This document shows, in pieces, positions 1 through 8,498 of a stretch of 31,023 bases of DNA (position 1 is the stretch's first letter; each line of letters starts with the position of its first letter). Position numbers and translations under genes: made by a program. The notes beneath the pieces are model-generated. The model worked only from the letters and a program-made list of their open reading frames with translations. It had not been told where the DNA came from and searched no databases. Origin of the DNA: DATNBT01 sp964579765 (GTDB taxonomy: Bacteria; Acidobacteriota; Vicinamibacteria; Vicinamibacterales; CAVVIG01); assembly GCA_964579765.1 (NCBI GenBank), contig CAZOIK010000125.1, forward strand, positions 1 to 31,023. The letters are read 5' to 3'.

Positions 1-374
1 AAGTGCACGGCCCGGAACAGCTCGCCGCGATCGAACTCGCAGAACTGGACCTCGCCCTTCTTCGGCGTGTGACGATGATGGACCTGCCCCTTGATCAGGA
101 GATCGTCGGGCGAGATCTGGATCTCCAGATCCTGCGCCGGCACGCCGGCCGTGGCCGCGAGCACTTCGTACTCGCCATCGCGGCGACGGAGTTCGACGGC
201 CGGCTTCCACACCATCTCGTGCTCGGCGGTGGTCCAGTCGGTGGCCGGGTTCGTGCGGCCGGTGCCGCTCGTCCTGAACAGTTGGTACGCGCGCTCCGCG
301 ATCGCGTGGTTGTGCCGATCAATCTCGTCGAGGACGGTGTCCATCGCGCGGATGGCTATCCAGTGCTTCGCCAT
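1..374 (-). CDS. Hsp20/alpha-crystallin family small heat-shock protein, C-terminus cut by window edge
   Basis: ATP-independent holdase chaperone of the cytoplasm that binds unfolding proteins. The visible 124 codons read MAKHWIAIRAMDTVLDEI... then a region typical of the alpha-crystallin domain (KPAVELRRRDGEYEVLAA, then ATAGVPAQDLEIQISPDDLL and IKGQVHHRH). The extended N-terminus with the TDWTTAEHE linker is usual. The final part of the domain and the C-terminal I-x-I tail lie beyond base 1. The ATG at 374 is preceded by GGAGGAA about 5 bases upstream, a strong ribosome binding site. It lies 14 bp after the nitroreductase stop on the same strand, so the two are probably one stress-type operon. 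Family call is firm; substrate is unknown. Confidence 0.85.
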   Translation of the reverse strand, partial: MAKHWIAIRAMDTVLDEIDRHNHAIAERAYQLFRTSGTGRTNPATDWTTAEHEMVWKPAVELRRRDGEYEVLAATAGVPAQDLEIQISPDDLLIKGQVHHRHTPKKGEVQFCEFDRGELFRAVH

Positions 375-388
375 GTCATTTCCTCCGC

Positions 389-985
389 CTACTTCTTCCA
401 CGACAACACGTCGGGTGCCTTGCGAGGGACGTCCGATGAGGCGCCGGCTGGGATGCCGACGACAATCGGCACCACCGGCGTGACATCGGCTGGGATGTTG
501 AGGTCGGCTTTCGCCTCGGCGGTGTTCAGCACGGGCACGGCCGAGCCGATGCAGCACGTGCCGAGACCGAGCGCGCACGCCGCGAGCATCAGGTTTTCGG
601 CGGCGAGCCAGCAGTCCGCCTCGACGAACGGCCCGAGCGGCTTCGCGCAGATCACGATCAGCGTCCCCGCGTTGTGAAAGATCGAGAACGCGGGATCGGC
701 GGCTCGGGCCGCGAAGCCACGGCCGGCGCGCGGGACGTGCAGCGCCTCGTACTTCGCAGACTCCTGGAGCCAGCTCTTCTTCGCGGCCTCGGAGTATCGG
801 TGCAGCAGCGCGTCGTCCTGAACGACGACAAACGCCCACGGCTCCATGTGCACGGCCGTCGGCGCCTGCACGGCCGCGTCGAGCAGCGCTCGAATGGTAT
901 CGTCGTCGAGTCGGCGGGGTTCGAACGCGCGCACCGAGCGTCGTGTGAAGATGGCGTCGAGCGCGCTGAGCGGTCTTTCGGACAT
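389..985 (-). CDS. Nitroreductase family protein (FMN-dependent)
   Basis: Probably an FMN-dependent NAD(P)H oxidoreductase of the nitroreductase fold, 198 residues, a normal single-domain length. The N-terminus has the family signature FTRRSVRAFEP with the FMN-phosphate-binding RRSVR, then LLDAAVQAPTAVHMEPWAFV (flavin and substrate pocket). The C-terminal half has AAENLMLAACALGLGTCCIG and VPIVVGIPA, matching the late FMN-contact region. The reading frame stays open upstream to 1090, but family alignment fits the ATG at 985 (MSERPLSALDAIF). No clear Shine-Dalgarno is seen there. It is divergent from ligA and probably co-transcribed with the Hsp20 gene downstream. The natural substrate cannot be told from sequence. 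Confidence 0.85.
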   Translation of the reverse strand: MSERPLSALDAIFTRRSVRAFEPRRLDDDTIRALLDAAVQAPTAVHMEPWAFVVVQDDALLHRYSEAAKKSWLQESAKYEALHVPRAGRGFAARAADPAFSIFHNAGTLIVICAKPLGPFVEADCWLAAENLMLAACALGLGTCCIGSAVPVLNTAEAKADLNIPADVTPVVPIVVGIPAGASSDVPRKAPDVLSWKK

Positions 986-1041
986 CACTGTGTGCCGAAG
1001 CAACCGGCGTACCTCGCGGGGTGACGTGATTCCGGCAGCGG

Positions 1042-3081
1042 ATGCGGGCACATCACTTGCTCCGACAGACCGGCAGATTGACGTCTCCACGCGCTCGGAT
1101 CGATCGGCTGCGACGTGACATCCGGCGACACGACTATCTCTACTACGTCCTCGATCGTCCGGAAATCTCCGACACGGAGTACGACCGCCTGTTCGCAGCG
1201 CTTGCGCGTCTCGAGGCGACGCACCCCGATCTCGTCACGCCGGACTCGCCGACGCAGCGCGTCGGCGGCGCGGCGGCGGCGGCCTTTCCGGTCGTGCGCC
1301 ACGCCGCGCCGATGTTGAGCCTCGAGTCGGTGACCGATCCGGCGGCCGTCCGTCGGTTCGCCGGTCGCGTCGCCGCGCAGGATGCGCACGGGCGGCCCCG
1401 CTTCGTGCTGGAGCCCAAGTTCGACGGGCTGTCGATTGAAATCGTGTATCGCGACGGCGTGCTCGAACGCGCATCGACCCGTGGCGACGGCGAGCAGGGC
1501 GAGGGCGTCACCGAGAACGTCCGGACGATTCCATCCGTGCCGCTGCGGCTGCGAGGCCCGGCGGCATCGCTGCCGCGCCGGTTGGCCGCGCGCGGCGAGG
1601 TCATGATGCGCACGCGCGACTTCGAGGCGCTCAACGCCGAGCTCGCGCGCACGGGACAGCCGGCGTTCGCCAACCCGCGCAACGCGGCGGCGGGATCGCT
1701 GCGGCAGCTCGATCCGCGTGTGACCGCCGGGCGCCGGCTTCAGGTGTTCTTCTACGACGTGCTCGACATCGACGGCGGGCCGCGGCTCGACGACGACCTG
1801 ACCGCGCTCCGCGCGCTGGGCGCGTGGGGCCTGGTGACGAGCCCGTTCGCGGAGTCGTGCGAGACGGCCGACGAAGTGTTCGCGTATCACGACGCGATGG
1901 AGCGGCGGCGCGGCGCGCTCGGCTACGACATCGACGGCGTCGTCATCAAGGCTAACGCGTTCGCGGTACGGCGCGGCCTGCACGCGACCGGCCGGCACCC
2001 GCGCTGGGCGCTCGCGTTCAAGTTCACGCCGCGCGACGCGCTGTCTGTCGTCGAACGCATCGTCGTGCAGGTGGGGCGGACGGGTGTGCTGACGCCTGTG
2101 GCCCTGCTGCGGCCGGTGTCGATCGGCGGCGTGACCGTCGCGCGCGCGACGCTGCACAACCGAGAGGAGATTGCCCGGAAGGATCTGCGCGTCGGCGACA
2201 CGGTCCGCGTGATTCGCGCCGGCGACGTGATCCCCGACGTCGTCGAGCGAGTGCCGCGTGTGCACGAGCGGCGCGGGCCGCGGTTTGCGATGCCGCGCCG
2301 GTGTCCGGCCTGCGGCACCGCCGTGGTGCGCGACGGCCCGATCGATCGGTGTCCGAACGGCCTCGCGTGCCCGGCGCAGCTGCGCCGCACGATCGAGCAC
2401 GCCGGGTCGCGCGACGCGCTGGACATCGACGGCCTCGGCCCGGAAGCTGTTGACGCGCTCGTGTCATCCGGGCTCGTGGGATCGATCGCCGACCTCTTCG
2501 CGCTCACCGCCGACGACCTCGTCCGGCGCGCGCACTTTGGCCGCACGTCGGCGGCGAATCTGCGGCGCGGCATCGACGGCGCCAGGCACCCTGACCTGTG
2601 GCGGTTTGTGTGTGCGCTCGGCATTCCCGGTGTCGGCGCGCAGACGGCACGCGACCTCGCGTCACATTTTCCGAGTCTGAACGCTCTGCGGACGGCCGAC
2701 GAGCGCCGCCTGCGCTCGGTCGCGGGAATCGGACCCATAGCCGCGCACGCCGTCGCAGGCTTTTTTCGGGTCGCCGCGAACCGGCGCGCCGTCGATCGCT
2801 GCTTGCGCAACGGTGTGTCACTCGCCGCGGCACGCGCCAACGGGCGAGGACCGCTCGCCGGGCGGTCGGTCGTGTTCACAGGCAGGCTGACGTCGCTGAC
2901 GCGCGCGCAGGCCGAAGGTCTCGCGCAGGCGAGCGGTGCCCACGTCGTCCGCAGCGTCGGCTGCGGCACGGACGTTGTCGTCGCCGGCCGCGAGCCGGGC
3001 ACCAAGTACGACCGCGCGCGGACGCTCGGCGTACGGATTCTGTCCGAGCGCGAGTTCCAGCGGCTGGCCACGGCGAGGTGA
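1042..3081 (+). CDS. ligA: NAD-dependent DNA ligase LigA
   Basis: Seals nicks in duplex DNA during replication and repair, using NAD+ and releasing AMP and NMN. Domains in order: Ia domain with HDYLYYVLDRPEISDTEYD; adenylation domain with the nucleophile in LEPKFDG (K126); OB-fold; four-cysteine zinc finger (C421, C424, C437, C443, CPACG...RCPNGLACPAQ); helix-hairpin-helix repeats (IPGVGAQTA, VAGIGPIAA); C-terminal BRCT (GRSVVFTGRLTSLTR). Its 679 residues are normal for LigA. The ATG at 1042 adds about 12 residues compared with usual LigA starts. A TTG at 1078 (MTSPRARI) would align better and leave more promoter space, so the start is uncertain. It heads the ligA-polX-pncB operon. Confidence 0.95.
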   Translation: MRAHHLLRQTGRLTSPRARIDRLRRDIRRHDYLYYVLDRPEISDTEYDRLFAALARLEATHPDLVTPDSPTQRVGGAAAAAFPVVRHAAPMLSLESVTDPAAVRRFAGRVAAQDAHGRPRFVLEPKFDGLSIEIVYRDGVLERASTRGDGEQGEGVTENVRTIPSVPLRLRGPAASLPRRLAARGEVMMRTRDFEALNAELARTGQPAFANPRNAAAGSLRQLDPRVTAGRRLQVFFYDVLDIDGGPRLDDDLTALRALGAWGLVTSPFAESCETADEVFAYHDAMERRRGALGYDIDGVVIKANAFAVRRGLHATGRHPRWALAFKFTPRDALSVVERIVVQVGRTGVLTPVALLRPVSIGGVTVARATLHNREEIARKDLRVGDTVRVIRAGDVIPDVVERVPRVHERRGPRFAMPRRCPACGTAVVRDGPIDRCPNGLACPAQLRRTIEHAGSRDALDIDGLGPEAVDALVSSGLVGSIADLFALTADDLVRRAHFGRTSAANLRRGIDGARHPDLWRFVCALGIPGVGAQTARDLASHFPSLNALRTADERRLRSVAGIGPIAAHAVAGFFRVAANRRAVDRCLRNGVSLAAARANGRGPLAGRSVVFTGRLTSLTRAQAEGLAQASGAHVVRSVGCGTDVVVAGREPGTKYDRARTLGVRILSEREFQRLATAR

Positions 3082-3087
3082 GGCGTC

Positions 3088-4803
3088 ATGGAGAACATCG
3101 AAATCGCGCGGACGTTCGAAGAGATCGCCGACCTGCTCGACATCCAGGGCGCGAATCAGTTCCGCGTGCGCGCCTATCGCAACGCCGCCCGGACAATCGG
3201 CACGTTGAACACGCCGGTCGAATCGATCCTGAAGAAGAACGGGCATGCGCTCGAGGAATTGCCCGGCATCGGAGCCGACCTGGCAGGGAAGATTGGTGTC
3301 ATGTGCCGCACGGGCGCGCTGCCGCTGCTGGCGCAGCTGAAACGCAAGACGCCGGAGAGCCTCGTGACGCTGCTCCGGATCCCCGGTGTCGGCCCGAAAC
3401 GCGCGAAGCTGATTTATCGCACGCTCGGCGTGAAGACGCTGCCGCAACTCGAGCGCGCCGCGCGCGCCGGCCGCCTCTCGACGCTGCGAGGCATGGGCGC
3501 GGCGACCGAGCAGTCGATCCTGCGTGGCCTCGCGCAGGAGCACTCGCACGAGGCGCGCGTTCCGCTCGCCGACGCCGAAGCCTACGTGCGTCCGCTCGTC
3601 GAAGCGCTGCGGGCCACGCCGGGAGTGGACGCGCTCGACGTGGCGGGCAGCGTGCGCCGGCGGAAGGAGACGGTCGGCGACGTCGATCTCCTCGTCGCGT
3701 CGAGCGCGCCCGCCGCCGTGGCCGCCGTGTTCACGCGACATCCCGACGTCCGCGCTGTGCTCGCGCATGGCGACACGAAGTGCTCGGTCGTGCTGCGCTC
3801 CGGCCTGCAGGTGGACCTCCGGGTCGTTCCCGCCGCGTCGTACGGCGCGGCGCTCTACTACTTCACCGGGTCGAAATCACACAACATCGCGGTGCGGCTC
3901 CTCGGGGTGAAGCGCCATCTGAAGATCAACGAGTACGGCGTGTTTCGCGGACGACGGCAGGTCGCCGGCCGGACGGAGGAGGAGGTGTTCGCGGTGGTGG
4001 GACTGCCGTGGATTCCGCCCGAGCTCCGTGAAAACCACGGCGAGATCGCGGCTGCCGCCGCCGGCACGCTGCCGCATCTGGTCGAGCTCGCCGACATCCG
4101 CGGGGATCTCCAGATGCACACGACGGCGACGGACGGCAAAAATACGCTCGCGGAGATGGTCGAGGCGTGCGCGGCGCGCCGGTACGAATACATCGCCGTG
4201 ACGGACCACACCGTCGCCGTCCGCGTCGCCGGAGGACTGACCGCGGCGGCCTTCCGGCGGCAGGCGCGCGCCATCGATCGCCTGCAGGCGACGTTCCCGC
4301 ACCTCGCCATTCTCAAGAGCGCCGAGGTCGATATCCTGGACGACGGGTCGCTCGATCTCGACGACGACACGCTCGCGTCGCTCGACGTCGTGGTCGCGTC
4401 CGTGCACTCGAAGTTCTCGATGAGCCGCGACGCCATGACGACGCGCATCGTCCGCGCGCTGCGGCATCCCCGGGTGCACATCCTCGGACATCCGACCGGA
4501 CGCCTGATCGGCAGGCGCGAGCCGTACGCGCTCGACATGGAAGAGGTCATGAAGGTCGCGCGCGAGGAAGGCGTCCTCCTCGAGATCAACGCACAGCCCG
4601 ACCGTCTCGACTTGAACGACCAACACATCGCGATGGCGCGTGAGGCGGGCGTCAAGATGGTCGTCAGTACCGACGCGCACCGGATCGAGGAGCTCTTGTT
4701 CATGCGCTACGGCGTGGATCAGGCGCGCCGCGGCTGGTGCGAGCCGGCGCACATCGCGAACACGCTGCCGCTCCGGGCGTTCCGGGCGCTCATCGGGCGA
4801 TGA
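3088..4803 (+). CDS. polX: DNA polymerase/3'-5' exonuclease PolX (Pol beta-like with PHP domain)
   Basis: Gap-filling polymerase of base-excision repair, 571 residues, normal for bacterial PolX. The N-terminal 8-kDa-like domain (IADLLDIQGANQFRVRAYRN) is followed by HhH motifs (LPGIGADLA, IPGVGPKRAK). The nucleotidyltransferase palm has GSVRRRKETVGDVDLLV with metal ligands D198 and D200, and probably D243 in QVDLRVV. The C-terminal PHP phosphoesterase starts at LQMHTTATDG (H344) and continues with VTDHT, SAEVDIL, GHPTGR and STDAHR. The palm and PHP metal residues look intact, so both polymerase and exonuclease activity are plausible. It starts 6 bp after ligA, and its ribosome binding site GAGGTGAGG overlaps the ligA stop, indicating translational coupling. 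Confidence 0.94.
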   Translation: MENIEIARTFEEIADLLDIQGANQFRVRAYRNAARTIGTLNTPVESILKKNGHALEELPGIGADLAGKIGVMCRTGALPLLAQLKRKTPESLVTLLRIPGVGPKRAKLIYRTLGVKTLPQLERAARAGRLSTLRGMGAATEQSILRGLAQEHSHEARVPLADAEAYVRPLVEALRATPGVDALDVAGSVRRRKETVGDVDLLVASSAPAAVAAVFTRHPDVRAVLAHGDTKCSVVLRSGLQVDLRVVPAASYGAALYYFTGSKSHNIAVRLLGVKRHLKINEYGVFRGRRQVAGRTEEEVFAVVGLPWIPPELRENHGEIAAAAAGTLPHLVELADIRGDLQMHTTATDGKNTLAEMVEACAARRYEYIAVTDHTVAVRVAGGLTAAAFRRQARAIDRLQATFPHLAILKSAEVDILDDGSLDLDDDTLASLDVVVASVHSKFSMSRDAMTTRIVRALRHPRVHILGHPTGRLIGRREPYALDMEEVMKVAREEGVLLEINAQPDRLDLNDQHIAMAREAGVKMVVSTDAHRIEELLFMRYGVDQARRGWCEPAHIANTLPLRAFRALIGR

Positions 4804-4810
4804 TGTGCAA

Positions 4811-6178
4811 ATGACGTTCAGCCCTGCGCTTTTCACCGACCTCTACGCGCTGACGATGCTCCAGGCGTACTTCGAAGAGGGGATGGACGAGCAGGCCGTG
4901 TTCAGCCTGTTCGTCCGCCGTCTGCCGGAGCGCCGCAACGTCCTGCTCGCGTGCGGACTGGACGACGTGCTGACGTATCTCGAATCGCTGCGGTTCGACG
5001 CGCCGGCCCTGGCGTATCTCGAGTCGCTCGGCCGCTTCTCGCCACGGTTCCTGCAGCGCCTCGAGACGCTTCGCTTCACCGGCGACGTCTACGCGGTCGC
5101 CGAGGGCACGCCGGTTTTCGCGAACGAGCCGATCGTGGAGATCGACGCGCCGATCGCCGAAGCGCAGCTCGTCGAGGCATTTGTCATGAACCAGATCCAC
5201 CTGCAGACGCTGCTCGCCTCGAAGGCCGTGCGCGTCGTCCAGGCGGCGCGCGGCAGAGAGGTGGTCGATTTCGGCGTGCGGCGGATCCACGGCATCGACG
5301 CGGGACTCAAAGCGGCGCGTGCCTTCCACGTCGCCGGCGTTCACGCGACCTCGAACGTCGCAGCCGGCCAGACATACGGACTTCGAGTCGCGGGCACGAT
5401 GGCGCACAGCTACGTCCAGGCGCACGAGCACGAGTACGACGCCTTTCGCGCGTTCGCACGGCTGTTCCCCGACACGACGCTCCTCGTTGACACGTACGAC
5501 ACCCTCGCGGGCGTGCGCCATGTCGTGCGGCTCGCGCGGGAACTCGGATCGGACTTCCACGTCCGCGCCGTGCGCCTCGACTCGGGCGATCTCGCCGCGC
5601 TGGCCCGCGACACGCGCCGGTTATTCGACGAGGCCGGATTGCAGCACGTCACCATCTTCGCGAGCGGCGGCTTGAACGAAGACGACATCGATCGGCTGCT
5701 GACGGCTGGCGCGCCGATCGACGGGTTCGGCGTCGGCACTGACATGGGCGTGTCGCGCGATGCACCGAGCCTCGACATCGCCTACAAGCTGGTCGAGTAC
5801 GCCGGGAAGGCGCGTCTGAAGCTGTCTACCGGGAAGGTGCTGCTGCCGGGACGCAAGCAGATCTACCGCGTCGATCGCGACGGCCACGCCGATCACGACG
5901 TGCTCGCGCTGCGCGACGAGGACGTGCCGGGGCGAGCGTTGCTCCAGCGTGTGATGGCCGCCGGCGTGCGCACTTCGGCGGGACGCGTCACGCTCGCCCA
6001 GGCGCGCGCGCACGCCACGGACGCACTGCAGCGCCTGCCCACACGGCTGCGCGATCTCGCGCCGGCGCGGCCACCGTATACCGTCGTCGTCAGCCCGGGA
6101 CTTGCGCGCGCCGCCGAGATCCTGCAGCGCGACATCGCGGCGTCCGAAGGCACGCCGCTTGCTGGAGGCTCGTCATGA
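4811..6178 (+). CDS. pncB: Nicotinate phosphoribosyltransferase
   Basis: Preiss-Handler NAD salvage enzyme joining nicotinate and PRPP to nicotinate mononucleotide with ATP. It has 455 residues. The N-terminus FTDLYALTMLQAYFEEG is a hallmark of the family, followed by the PRTase barrel with VRRIHGIDAGLKAARAF, HATSNVAAGQTYGL, GTMAHSYVQAH (phospho-accepting His) and LLVDTYDT, then VRLDSGDLAAL and FGVGTDMGVS binding the phosphate. The open frame runs upstream into polX, but the family start is the ATG at 4811, 7 bp past the polX stop. There is little Shine-Dalgarno, suggesting translation coupled to polX. Its neighbours use or make its partners: LigA consumes NAD+, and the convergent prs makes PRPP. 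Confidence 0.92.
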   Translation: MTFSPALFTDLYALTMLQAYFEEGMDEQAVFSLFVRRLPERRNVLLACGLDDVLTYLESLRFDAPALAYLESLGRFSPRFLQRLETLRFTGDVYAVAEGTPVFANEPIVEIDAPIAEAQLVEAFVMNQIHLQTLLASKAVRVVQAARGREVVDFGVRRIHGIDAGLKAARAFHVAGVHATSNVAAGQTYGLRVAGTMAHSYVQAHEHEYDAFRAFARLFPDTTLLVDTYDTLAGVRHVVRLARELGSDFHVRAVRLDSGDLAALARDTRRLFDEAGLQHVTIFASGGLNEDDIDRLLTAGAPIDGFGVGTDMGVSRDAPSLDIAYKLVEYAGKARLKLSTGKVLLPGRKQIYRVDRDGHADHDVLALRDEDVPGRALLQRVMAAGVRTSAGRVTLAQARAHATDALQRLPTRLRDLAPARPPYTVVVSPGLARAAEILQRDIAASEGTPLAGGSS

Positions 6179-6789
6179 CATCACATCGTGCGCTCGTGGT
6201 GGTCGCGCTCACACTCGTCGTCGGCGCGCCCGTGCGCGCGCAGCAGGACGACCGGGGGCCGGGTACGCTGGAACTCACCGTCATTCCCGCCGGCGCGCTG
6301 CTCGTCCCGGCCGGGGACACGGAATCGCACTTCGGCAATTTCGACGTCGGCGGCGCGCTCGCAGTCAAGATCAACCAATACGTGGGCGTCGAAGGCGAGA
6401 GCAGCGTCGCGCTCGGCGTCTATCATCAGTCGCTCACGCTGTCGGGCGCGCCGATCAAGGAAGCGCCGCCGAACTTCGTCGAGATCAGCGGCAACGTCAC
6501 GGTTTCCGCGCCGGGCGGCACGGTCCACACGGTACCGTATGCGACCGGCGGCCTCGGGACGATGATCCTGCTGACGCAGACCGCCGTTGACGTCACCAGC
6601 TCGAAGGCGTTTCTGACAGCGAACGCCGGTGGCGGGCTCAAGTGGTACGCGAGGGGACGGTGGGGGCTGCGCGCCGACTATCGTCTGCTGATGGTTCGAT
6701 CGAGCGCGTTTGCGCCCGCGTTCTTCGGGCGCGAGGGACGGCTTGCGCATCGCGTTTACGCCGGCGTGATCCTGACGCTGGTGGACTGA
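6175..6789 (+). CDS. Exported protein, probable small outer-membrane beta-barrel
   Basis: 204 residues. The first 22 or so form a signal peptide (hydrophobic VVVALTLVVG, then APVRAQ before a likely cleavage). The rest has alternating short beta-strand-like stretches rich in Gly and aromatic residues: NFDVGGALAVKINQYVGVEG, ATGGLGTMILLT, GGLKWYARGRWGLRADYRL, ending in a hydrophobic strand. This resembles the small OmpA/OmpW-type beta-barrel proteins common in Gram-negative bacteria. No catalytic motif is visible and no specific function can be assigned. The start ATG overlaps the pncB stop (ATGA), with GGAGG about 7 bases upstream, so it is the last gene of the ligA operon. Confidence 0.72.
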   Translation: MTSHRALVVVALTLVVGAPVRAQQDDRGPGTLELTVIPAGALLVPAGDTESHFGNFDVGGALAVKINQYVGVEGESSVALGVYHQSLTLSGAPIKEAPPNFVEISGNVTVSAPGGTVHTVPYATGGLGTMILLTQTAVDVTSSKAFLTANAGGGLKWYARGRWGLRADYRLLMVRSSAFAPAFFGREGRLAHRVYAGVILTLVD

Positions 6790-6817
6790 CGCCGTCTGCC
6801 TGTCTCGCGGACCTGTC

Positions 6818-6839
6818 GCGGATCGGGCGATCCGCCCTA
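6818..6839. terminator. Perfect 7-bp hairpin between convergent genes, ending in the prs stop codon
   Basis: GCGGATC-GGGC-GATCCGC forms a 7-bp stem with a 4-base loop at 6818-6835, in the 47-bp gap between the outer-membrane gene and prs. On the minus strand it begins with GTAG, whose TAG is the prs stop (6837-6839). It has no T-run, so it could be a non-canonical bidirectional terminator or a repeat-family member. It shares its layout with the palindrome at 10883-10910. Confidence 0.45.
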
Positions 6840-7757
6840 CATCAGATCGAGGAGCGACCGATTCGCATGCAGGCGCGCGATGACGTCCGCCAGCAGCGCC
6901 GCGATCGTGACCGTGCGCAGCCGCCGAGGAGTCGTCGCCGGCATCACGCTGTCGGTCGTCACGACGGCGTGAATCGGAAGCGCGTCGAGCCGCGCGGCCG
7001 CGTGCCCGACGAAGAGGCCGTGCGTCGCGGCGACGGTAATGGCCGGACGGCAGCCGGCCTCGAGCAGACCTTTCGCCGCGGCCTCGATCGTCCCCGCCGT
7101 CGTGATCATGTCATCGACGATGATCGGCGACCGATCCCTCACGTCGCCGACGATGCGGCGCAGTGCGACGCCGGCCGAGTCGATGCGGGCCTTGTGGATG
7201 ACGGCAATGGGTACGTTCAGCCGCGCGTGATAGCGCTCGGCGAGTTTCATGGCGCCGAGGTCAGGCGCGACGATGATCGCGTCGTCTGCGGGATGCAGGT
7301 CGCCGGCGAGCAGCGTGGCCGCGCTGAGATGTTCGAGGGGCGCGCTGAAGAAGCCTTCGATGGCCGCGGCGTGGAGATCGACAGCGACGACGCGCGCGAA
7401 GCCGGCGTGCTCGAGCATGCCGGCGGCGATGCGGGCGCCGACCGGCACTCGTCCCGAGGCGCGTCGGTCGTGACGCGCGTACCCGAAATACGGCACGACG
7501 GCGGTGAGCCGATCCGCGCCGGCGCGCCGGCAGGCGTCGGCCAGAAAGATCAGCTCGACGAGATGCTCGTCCACTGGCGGGCTCGTCGGCTGAACCACAT
7601 AGACGTCGTGTCCGCGGACGCTTTCGTCGATCTCGACGTGCAGTTCGCCATCGGGGAAACGGTCGTCGGTGCGCGCGCACGGACGCACGCCCAGGATCTT
7701 GCTGATGTCCTCGGCGAGTGGTCCGTTCGCGGATCCGGCAATCAGGCTGAGTGGCAT
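6837..7757 (-). CDS. prs: Ribose-phosphate pyrophosphokinase (PRPP synthetase family)
   Basis: Makes 5-phosphoribosyl-1-pyrophosphate from ribose-5-phosphate and ATP for nucleotide, NAD, histidine and tryptophan synthesis. It has 306 residues from the ATG at 7757; the frame allows 8 more from 7781. Motifs: RFPDGELHVEI, HDVYVVQPTSPPVDEHLVEL, the flexible-loop region VPYFGYARHDRRA, the metal site VVAVDLHAAAIEGFF, and the PRPP loop SPIIVDDMITTAGTI. The C-terminal part looks shorter and more divergent than housekeeping Prs, so it may be a secondary paralogue of the PRPP synthetase family. It is divergent from another PRPP-binding protein and convergent with the pncB operon, which needs PRPP. Confidence 0.88.
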   Translation of the reverse strand: MPLSLIAGSANGPLAEDISKILGVRPCARTDDRFPDGELHVEIDESVRGHDVYVVQPTSPPVDEHLVELIFLADACRRAGADRLTAVVPYFGYARHDRRASGRVPVGARIAAGMLEHAGFARVVAVDLHAAAIEGFFSAPLEHLSAATLLAGDLHPADDAIIVAPDLGAMKLAERYHARLNVPIAVIHKARIDSAGVALRRIVGDVRDRSPIIVDDMITTAGTIEAAAKGLLEAGCRPAITVAATHGLFVGHAAARLDALPIHAVVTTDSVMPATTPRRLRTVTIAALLADVIARLHANRSLLDLM

Positions 7758-7775
7758 ACCGCCTTGCCTGGACCG

Positions 7776-7812
7776 CAGCAAGCCGCATGCCGCGGCGGCA
7801 CGGCGGTTGCTG
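7776..7812. promoter_or_regulatory. Long compound inverted repeat in the prs/phosphoribosyltransferase divergent spacer
   Basis: CAGCAA (7776-7781), CCGC (7783-7786) and TGCCGC (7788-7793) pair in order with GCGGCA (7795-7800), GCGG (7803-7806) and TTGCTG (7807-7812). This gives 16 paired positions with one small bulge and small mismatches around a single-base centre. It lies between the divergent starts at 7757 and 7851. It could be an operator or an RNA hairpin in either leader. Its function is inferred only from position and symmetry. Confidence 0.4.
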
Positions 7813-7850
7813 CTCTTTCAAGCGAAACCGTCGTTTGCCGGAACACCGAC

Positions 7851-8498
7851 ATGCCATTCGAGAATCGTACGCAGGCTGCTGAACTTCTCGCCGAACGTCT
7901 CGGCGAGTACCGTGGACGCCATCCGCTCGTCCTCGCCATTCCTCGCGGCGCGGTGCCGATGGGCGCCCTCGTCGCGGGCGCGCTGGACGGCGACCTGGAT
8001 GTCGTGCTGGTGCGCAAACTGCGCGCGCCGTTCAATCCGGAACTCGCGATCGGATCCGTTGACGAGCACGGCGCGACATATCTCGATCCCGAGGCGACCG
8101 GGCTCTGGACCGAGGACTATCTGGAGCGGGAGATCGCGGCGCAGCGCGAGACCCTCCGCGCGCGACGCGAGCGTTACGGCGCCGCGGGCGCGCCGATCGA
8201 GGCCGCCGGACGCATCGCCATCGTGCTCGACGACGGCATCGCGACCGGCTCGACGATGATCGCGGCGCTGCGCGCCGTGCGGGCGCGGCATCCGGTGACG
8301 CTCGTGGCGGCGACGGCTGTCGCGTCCGCCGAGGCGCTCCGGCTCATGCGAGGCGAAGCCGATCGCGTCGTCTGTTTGGAGACGCCCCCGGTGCTCTATG
8401 CCATCGGCCAGCACTTCCGTGATTTTGCGCAGGTGAGTGACGAAGAGGTCGTCGCGGCGCTCCACGCGGCGCGCGAGCATACCGCGGCAGGGCACTAG
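7851..8498 (+). CDS. Predicted phosphoribosyltransferase (COG1926-like)
   Basis: 215-residue type I phosphoribosyltransferase-fold protein. The PRPP-binding signature is RIAIVLDDGIATGSTM at about residues 121-136. The N-terminal part (RTQAAELLAERLGEY, then LVLAIPRGAVPMGALVAGAL and VRKLRAPFNPELAIGSV) is typical of the COG1926 family, whose members are often stand-alone or fused to a hydrolase. The substrate base is not known for this family. The frame is open far upstream, but the ATG at 7851 is the only start that leaves room for prs and the divergent promoter region. Shine-Dalgarno is weak. Context with prs supports a PRPP-related role. Confidence 0.83.
   Translation: MPFENRTQAAELLAERLGEYRGRHPLVLAIPRGAVPMGALVAGALDGDLDVVLVRKLRAPFNPELAIGSVDEHGATYLDPEATGLWTEDYLEREIAAQRETLRARRERYGAAGAPIEAAGRIAIVLDDGIATGSTMIAALRAVRARHPVTLVAATAVASAEALRLMRGEADRVVCLETPPVLYAIGQHFRDFAQVSDEEVVAALHAAREHTAAGH

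Noticed and set aside
985..2400. Long open frame antisense to ligA, Arg/His/Asp-rich
   Set aside because: Composition is a shadow of GC-rich coding; ligA on the other strand has all motifs.
2598..4031. Long open frame across ligA end and polX start
   Set aside because: Arg-rich alternate-frame translation without recognisable motifs.
6642..7850. 400-residue N-terminal extension to the phosphoribosyltransferase
   Set aside because: It is antisense to prs and has shadow composition; homology begins at the ATG at 7851.
8495..8498. CTAG serving as stop on both strands
   Set aside because: Neat four-base overlap of convergent stops, but expected by chance in compact genomes.
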